A stretch of 64,000 nucleotides of DNA from Neurospora intermedia (taxonomy: Eukaryota > Ascomycota > Sordariomycetes > Sordariales > Sordariaceae). The position numbers and the translations under genes are program-made. Of this stretch, positions 1 through 11,026 are shown piece by piece; position 1 is the first letter of the stretch, and the number at the start of each line of letters is the position of its first letter. The stretch is from positions 3,286,001-3,350,000 of the forward strand of contig BTPP01000006.1 of the NCBI GenBank assembly GCA_037102815.1, in the 5' to 3' direction. The notes beneath the pieces are model-generated. The model was not told the origin of the DNA, made no database searches, and was given only the letters and a program-made list of their open reading frames with translations.

Positions 1-100
1 GATGCCATCTCAGGCAACTGGCCTCCCATCCCGCCGGGCGGTACTCACTGACTCAAACTCCCAATTCCATCACTCCATCTCAGGAAGCCCTAGATTATCT

Positions 101-1249
101 CTACTGCCCCTCCGCCGGTTTCCTCCCATAAATCACCTTCACCGTATAGTAACTCAGACTCCTCACGTCCCTAATCGCTCTCCTCATCCTATCCACCAAC
201 TCACTCACCTCCTCCCTACTCCATCCCAACACTTGTCCCATCGGATACACCGCAAACCCATCCAAGCTCTGATCAATGTAATGCCAATTCAACAACCCCA
301 CCTGCTTCAGCTTCCTGTCCTTTGCCCACGCCCCAATCGGCACCTTGTAGCTCTTGTGCACCATCTCTGTAAACCCTTGCTCCTTCATCAACCGTTCCAT
401 CGTCCCATCTCTTCCAATCCGCATGGTACGACCCGTCTTGTCCCCCACAGCCCAGAAGAGTTGACACCACGTTTTGAAGACGTGGTCTGGATTATTCTGA
501 ACTTTGGGGTTCTCCGATAAGGTCTCAATGTCGATTTCAATGTTTTGGAACCAGCCGCCTGGTTTCAGGTGCTTGTAGGCCTGCCGGTAGAGCTTGGCCC
601 AGTCGTCGATGCCGCCGTAGAGAAAGCGGCAGTGGATCAAGTCAAAGTGGTTGGGTTCAAACGTCCAGTCGAGCTGGGCGTCATCGATCTGGAATGACAC
701 GTTGGGTGGCGCAAAGGCGGGTTGTACGGCGGAAATGTCGGTGCCGATCACGGAGGCCGAGGGAAACTCGGTGGCAATGTCGATGGCCCAGTTGCCGGTG
801 CCGGTGCCGATGTCCAAGATGGTTTGCGGGTTGGAGATGGGTACGAGGTAGAGTTTGTTGGAGAAGAGGATGAGCATGTATTCGTGGCTGGGATATATCA
901 GTCTTTGGGCCTTGGGAAGAGCAGAAAGGGGAAACGCACGCTAGGTCGTAGCCTTGAAGGTGTTGTTCGTCTACAGGAAAGATGTACTCTGTTGTTTTGG
1001 ATGCTTGATATAGACGGCCATGCACGTCGCGGTATTCGTAGATGCTGGTCGTGACAGATTGTGTTGAGCCGTAAAGGGTCTCGGCATCTCTGATGGACTC
1101 ACTGTCGTCGAGGTTGAGATCGCCAACCACATCATGGTCCTGTTTATGAAGGCATCATTAATGCTTTTAATGGTCCCAGTGGGTGGTTCTAAAAGCGAGT
1201 TAATGAAACTTACAACCTGTATTGGCTCTACCGCCGATCCCGCTGCCAT
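101..1249 (-). CDS. LaeA-like SAM-dependent methyltransferase
   Basis: Predicted class I SAM-dependent methyltransferase of the LaeA/UMTA-like fungal family; its substrate is unknown. Three exons can be assembled: 1249-1214, 1139-940 and 887-101. The introns are 1213-1140 (GTAAGT...CAG) and 939-888 (GTGCGT...CAG). Exon lengths add to 1023 nt, giving 340 residues. The SAM-binding motif I (ILDIGTGTGNWAID) lies near residues 103-116, followed by an acidic motif (VIGTDIS) and motif DLIHCRFLYGG. The N-terminal part (IYEYRDVHGRLYQ, then DEQHLQGYDLAHEYM) is the tract usually found before the fold in this family. The start is the first ATG in frame with the spliced product. Family relatives include both global secondary-metabolism regulators and cluster-specific enzymes, and the sequence does not tell which applies. 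It is over 30 kb from the siderophore genes. Confidence 0.85.
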
Positions 1250-1667
1250 TGTTTGGTAATGTTCTTCCTGCTCTTGATGTCCAGTCCCGACGACTTCTTC
1301 AGTTCTCGTTCTGCTCAGAGTTTGTGTAGAAAATGGTCAAGCTAAAATCGCATGAGATCACGAGAAAAGAGAAGAATAATTCGACCCCAAACATCCTGGC
1401 CCGCACCTCTTAAGCATCCTTCGGCTGTTACACCGATCGTCATACAACCCTCATTTCCAACCCTCTCAGTCTTCCGTGCCACGTGCTCGCATCTTCATGT
1501 TGACAACGGTTCAGTGCGACGCTCCCATGCGCGATCCCAGTATGAGGAAACATCGATTCGATTCGCTCAATTGCCTATGTATGGTGACCACGGCATTTGT
1601 GCAAATTGTGCGGTGAACAACACATCGAGGGCTACCAAATAACTCTCCTTGCTGCTTTCGGGCCAAA
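1250..1667. other. intergenic, no gene seen
   Basis: Stretch between the start of the methyltransferase (minus strand) and the 3' end of the next minus-strand gene, so it should hold the methyltransferase promoter. I see no convincing coding sequence, RNA gene or repeat. Confidence 0.5.
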
Positions 1668-2696
1668 TCATCGGCTTGCATGGCCATAAACGTATGCCTT
1701 GCATTCCCAACACCAAGATACATGATTAGGAGCAGTATCTCTAGGGTGGTTCGCGTCCCCATCCACATTGTTCGAATACTGGAATGGCCTTTCCGCTCCT
1801 TTCACCCTCGGCAACCAATAATCAGGTCCATACCCCCTGCCCTCCTTCATCCCCCTCCGCCAAGTCAGCAACTCGTTGTTCCTCTCGCCCATATCCACCT
1901 CATCTTTAACGGCCTTCAAGCTCATCCCCAGAATCTGCTTCTCCCATAAAATCTTCCACTCTTCCAGCGTCACCTCAGATCTCTCCTTTTCGAAAGCCTT
2001 CACCCACCTCTCAATCCTCCTATCCCAAATATTCACCACGCCATACCTTCCCCCAAAGGTCACCCACGCCAGCGCCACGGTCGCTGTCGCCGTAAACAAA
2101 CACTGCAGGTCTATACACAAAATCACCATCAGTACATCCATACCATACACCACGCCAATTTCCAAGCTCCAGAGCGCCGAAAAAATTATCCAGGCTTTAT
2201 AGATCCACTCGTCTTCGACAAATGCCCCCCAGTCCCAAAACAAATGGTCAATAATCGGACAAAATAACGCCGAGATCACCGCCAAGAAGAGCAGTCTCAT
2301 GGCCTCCTGGCGTTTCGTTACATGGTAGTCATCCAGCGGCAGGACCGGATCCGAAGCAAAGAGATGATGCTTGAGAAAGGCGCGAAGCGAGCGGTCCGTG
2401 TGATCCATGTTGGCGGCCCGGAGTAGTTTGTGCCGCTTCGAGTTGTGATAGCGACAGGTGCAACAGATTATGAAGATAACCAAGAGAATCACAGTTGTCT
2501 GTATATCCGTTGCAGTTTTCTTCACCATCTTTATGTAGGGAGGTTGGTCGAGAAGAAGCAGGAGATCTTTGAGCATTTCACTAAGAAGAACTCTTATCAA
2601 GAAGTACAGAAAGGGTGGGATAAGGGCGATCCTGAAGTCGTGGCCGAGGCCGAAGTTGTAAGGAGAGGTAGTAGGTTTGGAATGTGGAGGGTCCAT
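1668..2696 (-). CDS. multi-pass membrane protein, unknown function
   Basis: Single-exon ORF of 342 residues, not recognised as a named family. Hydrophobic segments lie at about residues 21-42, 66-83, 134-154 and 169-215 (the last long enough for two passes). They are followed by a charged C-terminal tail of about 120 residues rich in Lys, Glu and Trp, so a fungal integral membrane protein with a soluble tail is likely. The Met at 2696 gives the longest frame; later Mets at residues 41 and 57 would remove the first hydrophobic segment. The neighbour 3441-4691 is also a multi-pass protein on the same strand, but I see no clear sequence similarity between them. Confidence 0.6.
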   Translation of the reverse strand: MDPPHSKPTTSPYNFGLGHDFRIALIPPFLYFLIRVLLSEMLKDLLLLLDQPPYIKMVKKTATDIQTTVILLVIFIICCTCRYHNSKRHKLLRAANMDHTDRSLRAFLKHHLFASDPVLPLDDYHVTKRQEAMRLLFLAVISALFCPIIDHLFWDWGAFVEDEWIYKAWIIFSALWSLEIGVVYGMDVLMVILCIDLQCLFTATATVALAWVTFGGRYGVVNIWDRRIERWVKAFEKERSEVTLEEWKILWEKQILGMSLKAVKDEVDMGERNNELLTWRRGMKEGRGYGPDYWLPRVKGAERPFQYSNNVDGDANHPRDTAPNHVSWCWECKAYVYGHASR

Positions 2697-3440
2697 ATTC
2701 GTGTCCTGTCAAGGTACTGGAGGTGGCTCGATGGGTGGAGAGCGCTTCCAAACAATTGCCAGTTAGTAAAGGAGTGGTACATGGTGCGTAACATCGAGGC
2801 AGATTCCATTTGGTGATATACCTCAAGTTTGTCGCTCGGTGAGAAAATTGCGAGTCGATGGAAATCTTCAAAGACCGAATGATGCGGTTGCCAGGTAGGT
2901 ACTCTCCAGTAGCAGAGAAAAGCAGGGGAAAGAAAGCGTCTGAGTTGGAGGAAAATACCGGGAACCTGTTGTGTTAGGAATGATGGATGCCGGATAAACC
3001 AGAAAAAAGGAAAACGAAGCATAGAACGGATTGGAAGATCGTCGCTTGTCTGCAAGAAGAATCGAGGACAGGAAATTGCCTGCCCAGCCTGGCTTAAATG
3101 TACAGAAAACTTCAATCGGTACATGTAGTGAAAGTGTCGATTGCGACTGCCAAACCGAGTTGCAAACGCCGGGGCGGGGCATAGCGGCCGGCAAGACGGT
3201 CGGCCTCGTGCAGGGTGACCTCAAGCTGGCTTTGGGCGTCAAGGGCTCGGCGGCTAGTTGCAGACGACAGTTACCAAAAGCAGATCATGCAAAAGAAACC
3301 GATTTAATTCGTCAAAATTGCGTGGGTATATTGCCTGATGAAAGAAAAAGAAACGCGAAAGAAACTGGACCATCCAAACCCGTGTACGCTGACCTGCAAA
3401 GAAACAAAACTCTTCATATTTTTTCCCCCCAGCCTTGACT
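2697..3440. other. intergenic, no gene seen
   Basis: About 740 bp between two minus-strand membrane-protein genes; it should carry the promoter of the left one. Only short overlapping ORFs with no codon-like character are present. Nothing further can be supported. Confidence 0.5.
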
Positions 3441-4691
3441 TTAGACAACAGAGTGTTGTTGCATCTCCTGTGTGGTTGTGTCTTCAGTGGACAATGACGG
3501 CTCCGCATTGGCTCGCCATTCTGCCTTTTCTCGTCGTAGATCTCGTCTGACCCAGATGACGGTGATGACGGTCCATATGGCCGAGAAGATAAGGGGGCTC
3601 GCCCAAGCTGTTGGCACCACACATTAGCATCTCATACATAGTCGACATCTCAACCGGGAACGGGGACTAAACAACATACCAACACCATACGCAATCTCCT
3701 GCGGTATCGTCCAAATCACAATCATCGTAGCCGCCCCGTCTACCAGCGCTCCCACTCCCCAGAACCAATTTTGCCTCGCAATCATCTCCCTGAACCTCTT
3801 GCTGACTTCATACCTGGCATTGATGGCCCTCCTATACTCCTTGCCTCCAGCACCATCCACTGCCACAATATCCTCCACAATCGTGAGCACCAACGGCGGC
3901 ACCCTGCCCCCCTTGGGTACCGAACTAATCCTGCACGGCGCCTTTTTGTGTTTTCTGTTCGCCCAGCCCGTCCACAATAATTGAAGTCCCATCTGTATGA
4001 AGAAAAGCGGCACCGGCATCGCCAACGGTTTTACTATCGGCTCGTGCGGGATCGACGCGCCAATCAGGATGCCCGTCATGTACGTGTACCCGAATGAAAG
4101 CGTCATGTGGGTGAAGTCGAATTTCCACCGGTCTTTGACGGGATCGGTACCCAATGGGCGATATTCGTCGCGCGGGAGGATGAGTTTTAGGGAACGGAGC
4201 CCGAATTCGATGCCAGTAACTAGGCCGAAGAAGGCGGTGATGATGGCGAACACGATTCCGTGGCGAAGGTCGGTGCCGAACCAGAGGCCGTAGAAGAGGG
4301 CGATGGGTAACAATGAAGACTCGATGACGAGCAGGGAGGAGACGATGATGAGCTTCCATTTGTAGTCCATCATGTTGTACTTTAGGCGCGGGAGGCCGGG
4401 GGTGTCCTCGACGGTCGGAACGGTGTCGAGAGGAATGTTGTCGACGCCAGCGGGCATGTTGACAGCTGTCGCAGAGGAGGCGGAGGAATGGGGTTGCGTG
4501 TGCCCCGAGGGAGCAAGACCGCTCGTATGGCCATGCTGGTGGCCGTGACGGTGTTGCGTTGTTGTCTCGAGTGTTTCCCCGTCCAGTTGCCCTGAGGATG
4601 GGCAGGCACTGGGCATATCCTCCTTCCTTTCGAGCTCGTACGTCGATGCTTTGTCGGCCATCGGAGGCTCTCGGTGGTGTGGGTCGGTCAA
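3441..4691 (-). CDS. six-pass membrane protein with His-rich N-terminus
   Basis: Two exons, 4691-3680 and 3607-3441, joined across intron 3679-3608 (GTATGT...CAG). Together they make 1179 nt, 392 residues. The last exon supplies a final membrane segment (ASPLIFSAIWTVITVIWV) that the unspliced frame misses. Predicted membrane segments are near residues 111-137, 143-167, 200-218, 226-247, 308-328 and 342-360. The first 100 residues are hydrophilic, with a His-rich patch (HRHGHQHGH) near residue 50. The patch might bind metal, but nothing else supports a transporter role. The protein is not a family I can name. Start: first ATG of the frame (4691); MADKAS, 10 codons downstream, is a possible alternative. 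Confidence 0.7.
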
Positions 4692-4751
4692 ATAGATGTG
4701 GTGTCGAGTGCGTTTGATGTTGTTGGAGACTAAGTAGGTGTAGGCGGGTAG

Positions 4752-4767
4752 TTAGGTAGGTAGGTAT
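4752..4767 (+). repeat. TAGG tetranucleotide run
   Basis: Short tandem run of TAGG/TAGT units in the leader of the membrane-protein gene. It is related to the longer run at 4979-5014. Confidence 0.7.
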
Positions 4768-4978
4768 GTACGGGCAGGTTGGGTAGTTGCTGATTGGCGT
4801 GGCGGGATAGATGAAAATTGGGACCAAATAAAAGAAAAGAGGAAGAAAAGGATCAATCAATCGCGTTGTAGTTGAGTAAAGTAGTAGGAACAGGAGAAGG
4901 ACAAGAGGGCATCAGCATGGTTGCATTCTGTCTCCCTGCTGCAATTGGGGTCCAGAACAAGAAGACAGAGTATATACT

Positions 4979-5014
4979 TAGGTAGGTAGGTAGATGGGTA
5001 GGTAGATAGGTATG
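4979..5014 (+). repeat. TAGG/TAGA tetranucleotide run
   Basis: Nine tandem units of TAGG with TAGA and TGGG variants. This is a simple-sequence repeat of the kind common in Sordariales intergenic DNA. Confidence 0.8.
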
Positions 5015-7382
5015 CCGAGAACCTTCAATAATGTTGCCCTCGATGCATACCTAACAACACGGTGGGTATCCAAAGCAACGATAAACAAGACTGGACTGGA
5101 CTGGACGACGGGATGCCGGGATGTGGCAGTGAGTGACGAAAGAAGAAAGCAAGACATCGGATTTTCTGCCCTGGCCATGACGTTGCGCCGCCTGTGGTTG
5201 GTCACGGTCCAGACATGGAAGGCCAGGCCTGGGCTTGCGTCAGATGCTATGATGTCATCGTTCCTTGACCCAAACAGTCCAGAACGCCGTGATGCCCCAC
5301 CGCTTCAGCCTCTTAGGGCGCTGAAAAGACCCCTTGTGGCCCCTAAATATCCCCGCTACAGGTCCCTTTATGCAGCTCTCACCCCACCATTATCCGTAAG
5401 TGGCAAGCCCTAACAGTAAACGCTCTACTTGCAACAGCCCTTAGCAGTACTACACGACATAACTGTGGGTTTCTGTTAGTCGACACAGCGATGAGCATCA
5501 CGATTGATAGCTCACTGAGTGGGGTGCGTTCGGCGACGATTCAACGACATGTCTTGCCTCTACTCCCGTCGCACATCAGGGTCAATTTTTTTGCCAATCG
5601 GACGTCTTTCGTTGCGAAAATATTCCGAACCAGGGGCATACTGGATAGCTTCTCCTGTTCGAGGAGATCCCCGCGCGATTTACAAACACCAATATGTACG
5701 TAATCAATCCTCAAACCACTGGACATTTGGACCTCTTCGACAACAATAGTGTACACTGGGACACTACACTAGTCTTCGCCTTGTTTGCTTGGGGTCCTCT
5801 TTAACCTCAGGTTACACGACAACTGGTGATCAACCGCTTTGGGCCAAAGTAATCCTGGGCACACGCCATATATCAATGCTGATCAGCCACCACATCCACA
5901 GATTCCGACTTCAAGCCTTGTCGTACATCACATCCTACAAGTGCCTCTGATGGCCCGAAGGACTGTGAACTTTAATCCGACATCATGTTCATGTCGCTCC
6001 TGCCCTCGCGAATCCCTGCTACTTTACTGAGCAATATCAAGTATCAGCAAGCGCGGCGTTGCCTTTGTCAACGAAAGCTTTTCGGTGCCGACGGAGTAAA
6101 TCTGCCCGTTCGTCGTTTTGTGCCGCCGGCTCCCGTCTCTCTTCTTCCCGGCCCTCCTTGGTTGCTCCAGTCACCTCTTTCATCGGAGCAACGGCATCTT
6201 TCCATCAACACTTGTCTTGAATCTGCTCTACCTTATTGTGATAACTAACTTCATCAAAACGACTACTCCGCGTTGTTCCCTTCATGCTTAAAGCTGGCCT
6301 TTAAGTAGGCTCCGGCTCGTCCATCTAGGTAATCTTTCTCTCAGGAAAATATCAATGGTCACAAAATCGGCACTTTGTTCCGCCATCAAAAGAACTGAGG
6401 GCAAGAATGTGACATGAAGAACTCCCAGTCGAAATGTTACCGACACTAAGTAAGACGCTCGCGAGCAATACAATGAAGTGACGAGCGCCGCGTGGGCAAA
6501 CATCGCAACAACTCACAAGATGCCATACCAGGCGTAGATGCGGACGTAATGGACAGTCAGCAAAGCGAACACAGTAGTGCGCTTGGAACAGAAACTACCT
6601 ACGCAGTACCACAACGTATTTCACGCACGGCTGAGCATTCCTTTCTTCGACGCATCGTTCCTCGTTATCGATGATGCACCCACCCTTTCTTCACTTACAG
6701 AATGGACATCTACGAATCCCACTGGTGAAGAACCAGTCTATGACTCTCAGTCTCGCTATCCTAACCTATTTGCAGTCCCAGAACTTGGGCACATCAGCAG
6801 TCATGCACCTGGTCAATCTCCAGTTCTTTAATGACTCGATCCTGAGATGGCATGGCGGTCTGAGGACTGGAAGTGATCTGTCGTGAAATCATGTACTCGT
6901 TCATGTTTGTTCAGCTTGGAGATTCGCTGTTTTGCCATCACATTCTCTATCCTTCTCGTCTGTCTTGGACCGATGGACACAACGAAGCAAAGTAAAATCA
7001 CCGTTGTTGTTCATTGGCCCTTGAGACTTTACCTTCTTTGTTTTCTTTGTCCGAATTGTTTCGTCGGGCAACACTCTTCATCGAAACAAGGCCATTGTAT
7101 CGACATAACAGCTTCGTCCATGGAACATCACCAGGAATATAATGCATTTATGTCGAAATACGACCCAACTCATGTGAACATTGACAGGAAATCTTCTCTC
7201 CCGAAAAGATATAAAAGCAAAAGACACACCGAGCTAAACATGAAGTCTTCCGTCTCTCGCCATCAGATCACACTCACAGTCACAACCAGATACGGATCAA
7301 GACATTCATCTACCTTCACTTACGAATAACAGATACTCAGTGCTCAGACACCGGGTATCACCACACACTACCCACAGCAAAC

Positions 7383-7610
7383 ATGTGTTTCCAAATCCCC
7401 TTCACTCCCGCCATCTGCCGCACTTGTGGCTCTTCCAAGCCGATCCCTGATGAAAAGGTTCGCTGCCCCACGGCTCAAGAGCTGGGCATCGAGTTCGAAG
7501 ATGACTATGTCAACAAGTGCCCCAATGGGGTGAAAACCATCACGGTTCAGCAGAAGGCGGATAAAGAACTGGAGAGGGCTGTGGTTTGTCTAGTCTGTGG
7601 TAAGCATTGA
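7383..7610 (+). CDS. small Cys-rich protein, hypothetical
   Basis: Short ORF of 75 residues with seven Cys: C2, C12, C15 (a CxxC), C28, C46, C69 and C72 (a second CxxC). This suggests a small zinc-binding or disulfide protein. The start context (gcaaacATG) and the CA-rich leader resemble expressed fungal genes. A consensus donor GTAAGC begins at 7600, nine bases before the stop, so the frame may splice on to a further exon that I could not place. No signal peptide is visible. The function is unknown, and an untranslated or spurious ORF remains possible. Confidence 0.4.
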   Translation: MCFQIPFTPAICRTCGSSKPIPDEKVRCPTAQELGIEFEDDYVNKCPNGVKTITVQQKADKELERAVVCLVCGKH

Positions 7611-8764
7611 TTAGCCCAACGACATCTCAAGATCTTGAGATAGAATTTGGCCGTCGATCCATCCGCCAAGATACTTCATCTCGTTGGAAGTACTAATTTC
7701 ATGATAATGCAAGCTAACAAAGGGAGGGGGATGCAGTGTTTATCGAAGGAATTTGAGATAATGGATGGTTACTCATGAATGTGAATATCAGAAACACTCT
7801 TGGAACTAATACAAAGTAAATGCTTTGCGAAATGCCCTGCTAAACTTGTGATTGTGGCTGTCAAGGGCCGAGTGAAGTCCTCCCAAGAGAGGGTGATGAC
7901 GATTGAGGTAATCACGTGAACTAATACGAGTAGCTGCTCGAGATAAGATAAGACGGTACGTATCTCGAACGGGGCATGCCCCACTATTCCGGGTGTCACC
8001 GTACCTTCCGCTTCAACGTCGTACCACTTCAGTTCCCGGTCCTTTCAACTTCACATCAAAAACCTCGGACGATGTTTTCTCCTCCATTTCAGAAATCAAT
8101 AATCGCATTCTTTCGTACGGTCACCGTTCTTCCAGCTTCTTCCTCTTAGTTCACGTAATTCAACCCTCATCGCCGTCACTTCCACCGAATCACAAAATAT
8201 CCCTTCTCCTTCATACCGATAGTTAAGGCCTCCACGTCAATCTCGTCGTCTTTCATCAGCCTCCTTTTCTTTGTTTGATACATCTTCATCTGTCGCCTGC
8301 AGCCATGCAACTTGACGATGCGTTGCACCTGATCACGTATTCCCAGACTTCTTCAAGGTCGCTTCACACTGTGGTTCTGCAAGTTGAGAATTAATCATTT
8401 TTCCCCTTCTCCTCTTCTTCCGCCCTTTCACCCCGGTCTTCCTTCTCGACCTCACCTCTACGTTACATCGTGATTACTTGGCCCTTCGTTGTCGAGACTT
8501 ACCGTATGACTCGATTTGACATCGCCTGCCGCCGGCTTTAGCCATCTCACTTGATGCATCAACCTCTCCCTTCATCACACTTTCTCCTCACTTCAACTTG
8601 ATTGAACGGAACCTAGATTTCGTGTTTGACACGCATCAACCAATGCGCCAACCAGCTGACCAGACTGGGTGGGAATATATTCTTATGACCACAGCTCGTT
8701 AGCCATCTCGCCACACCTCACCCTACCTCCTCATTTCCAGTCCACCTCGAGCTCTCACCCAAAG
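7611..8764. other. promoter and leader of F-box gene
   Basis: About 1.15 kb without a supportable gene. From about 8000 onward the plus strand is strongly pyrimidine-rich (CTTC/TCC runs), typical of fungal promoters and 5' leaders, and it leads into the F-box gene. Confidence 0.5.
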
Positions 8765-10375
8765 ATGTCTGTCATCTCATTGCATAACGCTCCGTTGGAA
8801 ATTCTCCTCATCATCTTGGATAACGTTGATCCCATCTCATTGATCAACTTGGCCCAAACCTGCCAGACTCTGCGAGCCACCATCAGGCCGACACGCATCA
8901 ACTTCCTCCAGCGCCTGCTCGCCCTTGAGTTGATTCCCGAGTATGGCGGCATCGCGCCGCTCCTCAGAGGCAGGGATTCCCAGATCTCTCCTCCCATGGG
9001 CTCCAAGGACTGGAAGTCCAACAAGTACGCTTGCGGAGGCTGCCTCAAGCTCCTGCCGCATACGAGGTTTGATAACCACAACATCCTGCGACTCGACCTT
9101 CGCAAGCCCCCTCCCGGCAGCAGAGAGGCCAATCGCCTTGCCGAATGGTGGTTTATCGACAGATGGGATGACAGCGTGAGAGCCAGGATCTTCCAGCACC
9201 GAATCCATATCCGTGCTCGAGATGAATCACTTGCCGATGTCCGGAAGCGGTATCATGAGGCCATCCACCCATGGGACAGCATGCGGCAGGCTGGGGGAAT
9301 CAACCAGTTCCTCTGGGCCGGAAACATGGAGGCCGAGATGCTTGCTGTTAACGACCGGATTGCCTCTGAACATGAGCTCCTAATTTGCGGCCTCCGTCGA
9401 CACAACCGTCGTTGCATTGAATGCATCTTTCTTCGTGGCGACTGGCATCGTAACAAAAACTCGATCAACAACGCAGGGCGGGCCGGCAGCCTCCCTTATC
9501 CAGTGATCACTGGGCGCAAGTTAGATTTCTATAACCTTTTTGACAGGTGTTTCCCCAACCTGTTTCACCCTGTCCCTCGCGCCGAAATGGGCCGCCGCTT
9601 CTACTATTACGGTGCCCATGATAACAAGACGTACCATTTGACAATGCGCATCCTTCGCTGCGGCGGTTGCGCCAAATGGAATGAGGCGTTACAGTTTCGT
9701 TTTTTGCCTATCGATGCGTACGAAGAGGTGCATTTTTTGACGAGGGCGATAGACAAATATTTGGTGCAAGATGCTGAATTGGGAGAGCTGAGGGAGCCCA
9801 GGTGTAATCGGTGCTTTTTGAAAGAGCACGGCATGGCAGCGTTCAGACGGCATCTGGTAGCCTTTGCAAGGTCGCTAATGGTTGATGCCCTCAAAAAGGC
9901 TCAATATCAAGTTCTTTTCGGGTGGGACAAGCTCCGCGACGACTTCCGTCTTCCCTTTGGAGACTATGCCAACTACTGGGTCGAGTATGGCAAATCCATT
10001 GTCTCCGACTTTCCCATTCAAGGAGAGGACATCCTAACTGAACCCTTCCTCACTACACACCAGCTCGATGAGCTCTCGCGACGTTTCACCTGCTTCACGA
10101 GTTTTGTCGAGCGCATGTACCAAGGCTTACGACCCGTGCGCCCAGCTATCTCGGACATTCGCTCCAACGAAGAGATCATGGCCTCTACGATGGACTCGTG
10201 GTTCCGTGTTTGGTACGATGATTATCATCTCTACGATGAGACGTATCGGAGGCTGCAGGATCAGTTGAAGTGGATTGAGCAGCATGAGCTGGAGGTGGTA
10301 TCATATGCGTTGGAGGCTGATCCGTGGGGGCCCAAGAGTTGGGACCTTGGGTGGGAGGTGGAGGAGGAGAGATGA
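8765..10375 (+). CDS. F-box protein with CxxC pairs
   Basis: Predicted substrate-recognition subunit of an SCF ubiquitin ligase. An N-terminal F-box (LHNAPLEILLIILDNVDPISLINLAQTC region, residues 6-35) would bind Skp1. The remaining 500 residues lack recognisable repeats but contain four CxxC pairs: CGGC near residue 90, CIEC and a second CGGC in the middle, and CNRC later. These could form one or two zinc-binding knuckles, a layout common in Sordariomycete F-box proteins of unknown target. The frame is open from 8669, but I chose ATG 8765 because the F-box begins immediately after it and the upstream 32 residues look like translated leader. The product is 536 residues from that start, in a single exon. 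Confidence 0.75.
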   Translation: MSVISLHNAPLEILLIILDNVDPISLINLAQTCQTLRATIRPTRINFLQRLLALELIPEYGGIAPLLRGRDSQISPPMGSKDWKSNKYACGGCLKLLPHTRFDNHNILRLDLRKPPPGSREANRLAEWWFIDRWDDSVRARIFQHRIHIRARDESLADVRKRYHEAIHPWDSMRQAGGINQFLWAGNMEAEMLAVNDRIASEHELLICGLRRHNRRCIECIFLRGDWHRNKNSINNAGRAGSLPYPVITGRKLDFYNLFDRCFPNLFHPVPRAEMGRRFYYYGAHDNKTYHLTMRILRCGGCAKWNEALQFRFLPIDAYEEVHFLTRAIDKYLVQDAELGELREPRCNRCFLKEHGMAAFRRHLVAFARSLMVDALKKAQYQVLFGWDKLRDDFRLPFGDYANYWVEYGKSIVSDFPIQGEDILTEPFLTTHQLDELSRRFTCFTSFVERMYQGLRPVRPAISDIRSNEEIMASTMDSWFRVWYDDYHLYDETYRRLQDQLKWIEQHELEVVSYALEADPWGPKSWDLGWEVEEER

Positions 10376-11026
10376 TTACATAGAGTGATGAGGATCTGTG
10401 TATTGGTATCTGGTTGTATAGGTGGTTAACACTTGAATTGGCCTGTACGTTCTCCCATGGAGCTGTTGCCCTGTTGCTGTCATCTTTTCAGACTTTTCGC
10501 TAGCTTTTACCACCTGCTGCCACATCGATCATGGGAAGTCCCAAGATCAGGACAACGTGCTTGCAAGGAAGGCCATAATTATGGAGCATGTACAAGTGGT
10601 TCTACTAGACTGTGAGGGCGCTGGTCACTGCTGTTGGGGTACTAGGTAGGTACCTCTGATTAATCTGTACCATCATCATCTGATTACAAACTTCAACTCA
10701 TCTCGTCGTGACTTCACCGCCTTATCCTGTCATGAAAGCAGACTGAATGTTCAAAGTCCGATACTGCGAGTTCGAGCAAGGCCTTCCAAAGCTTTCAGAA
10801 CGTTACAAACACAAATTCACTTGCGCTTCGACATGTGAGAATCAGGGTGGGGTGTTTAATATAGTGTTTGAGGCATGCATTCAGGTCGTGAACACCTTGG
10901 CACATGACGAGCCGTATCAACCGCGGTAAACAGACTCTTACGGTTGATAATGTATTATTAAAACGTGATCTCCTCCTCTTAACCATCCTCCTTCCTCAGC
11001 TACCTCTTCCTACTAACCCGTCAAGA
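10376..11026. other. intergenic between convergent genes
   Basis: About 650 bp between the 3' ends of the F-box gene and the persulfide dioxygenase gene. No gene, RNA or repeat is seen; terminators cannot be defined by eye. Confidence 0.5.

Larger units (their letters stand above)
4692..7382. other. long intergenic region with short tandem repeats
   Basis: About 2.7 kb with no supportable protein gene; the ORFs are short, overlap each other and show no family features. It contains the TAGG-type tetranucleotide runs listed separately. The last 150 bp before 7383 are rich in C and A, resembling a fungal 5' leader. Confidence 0.5.
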
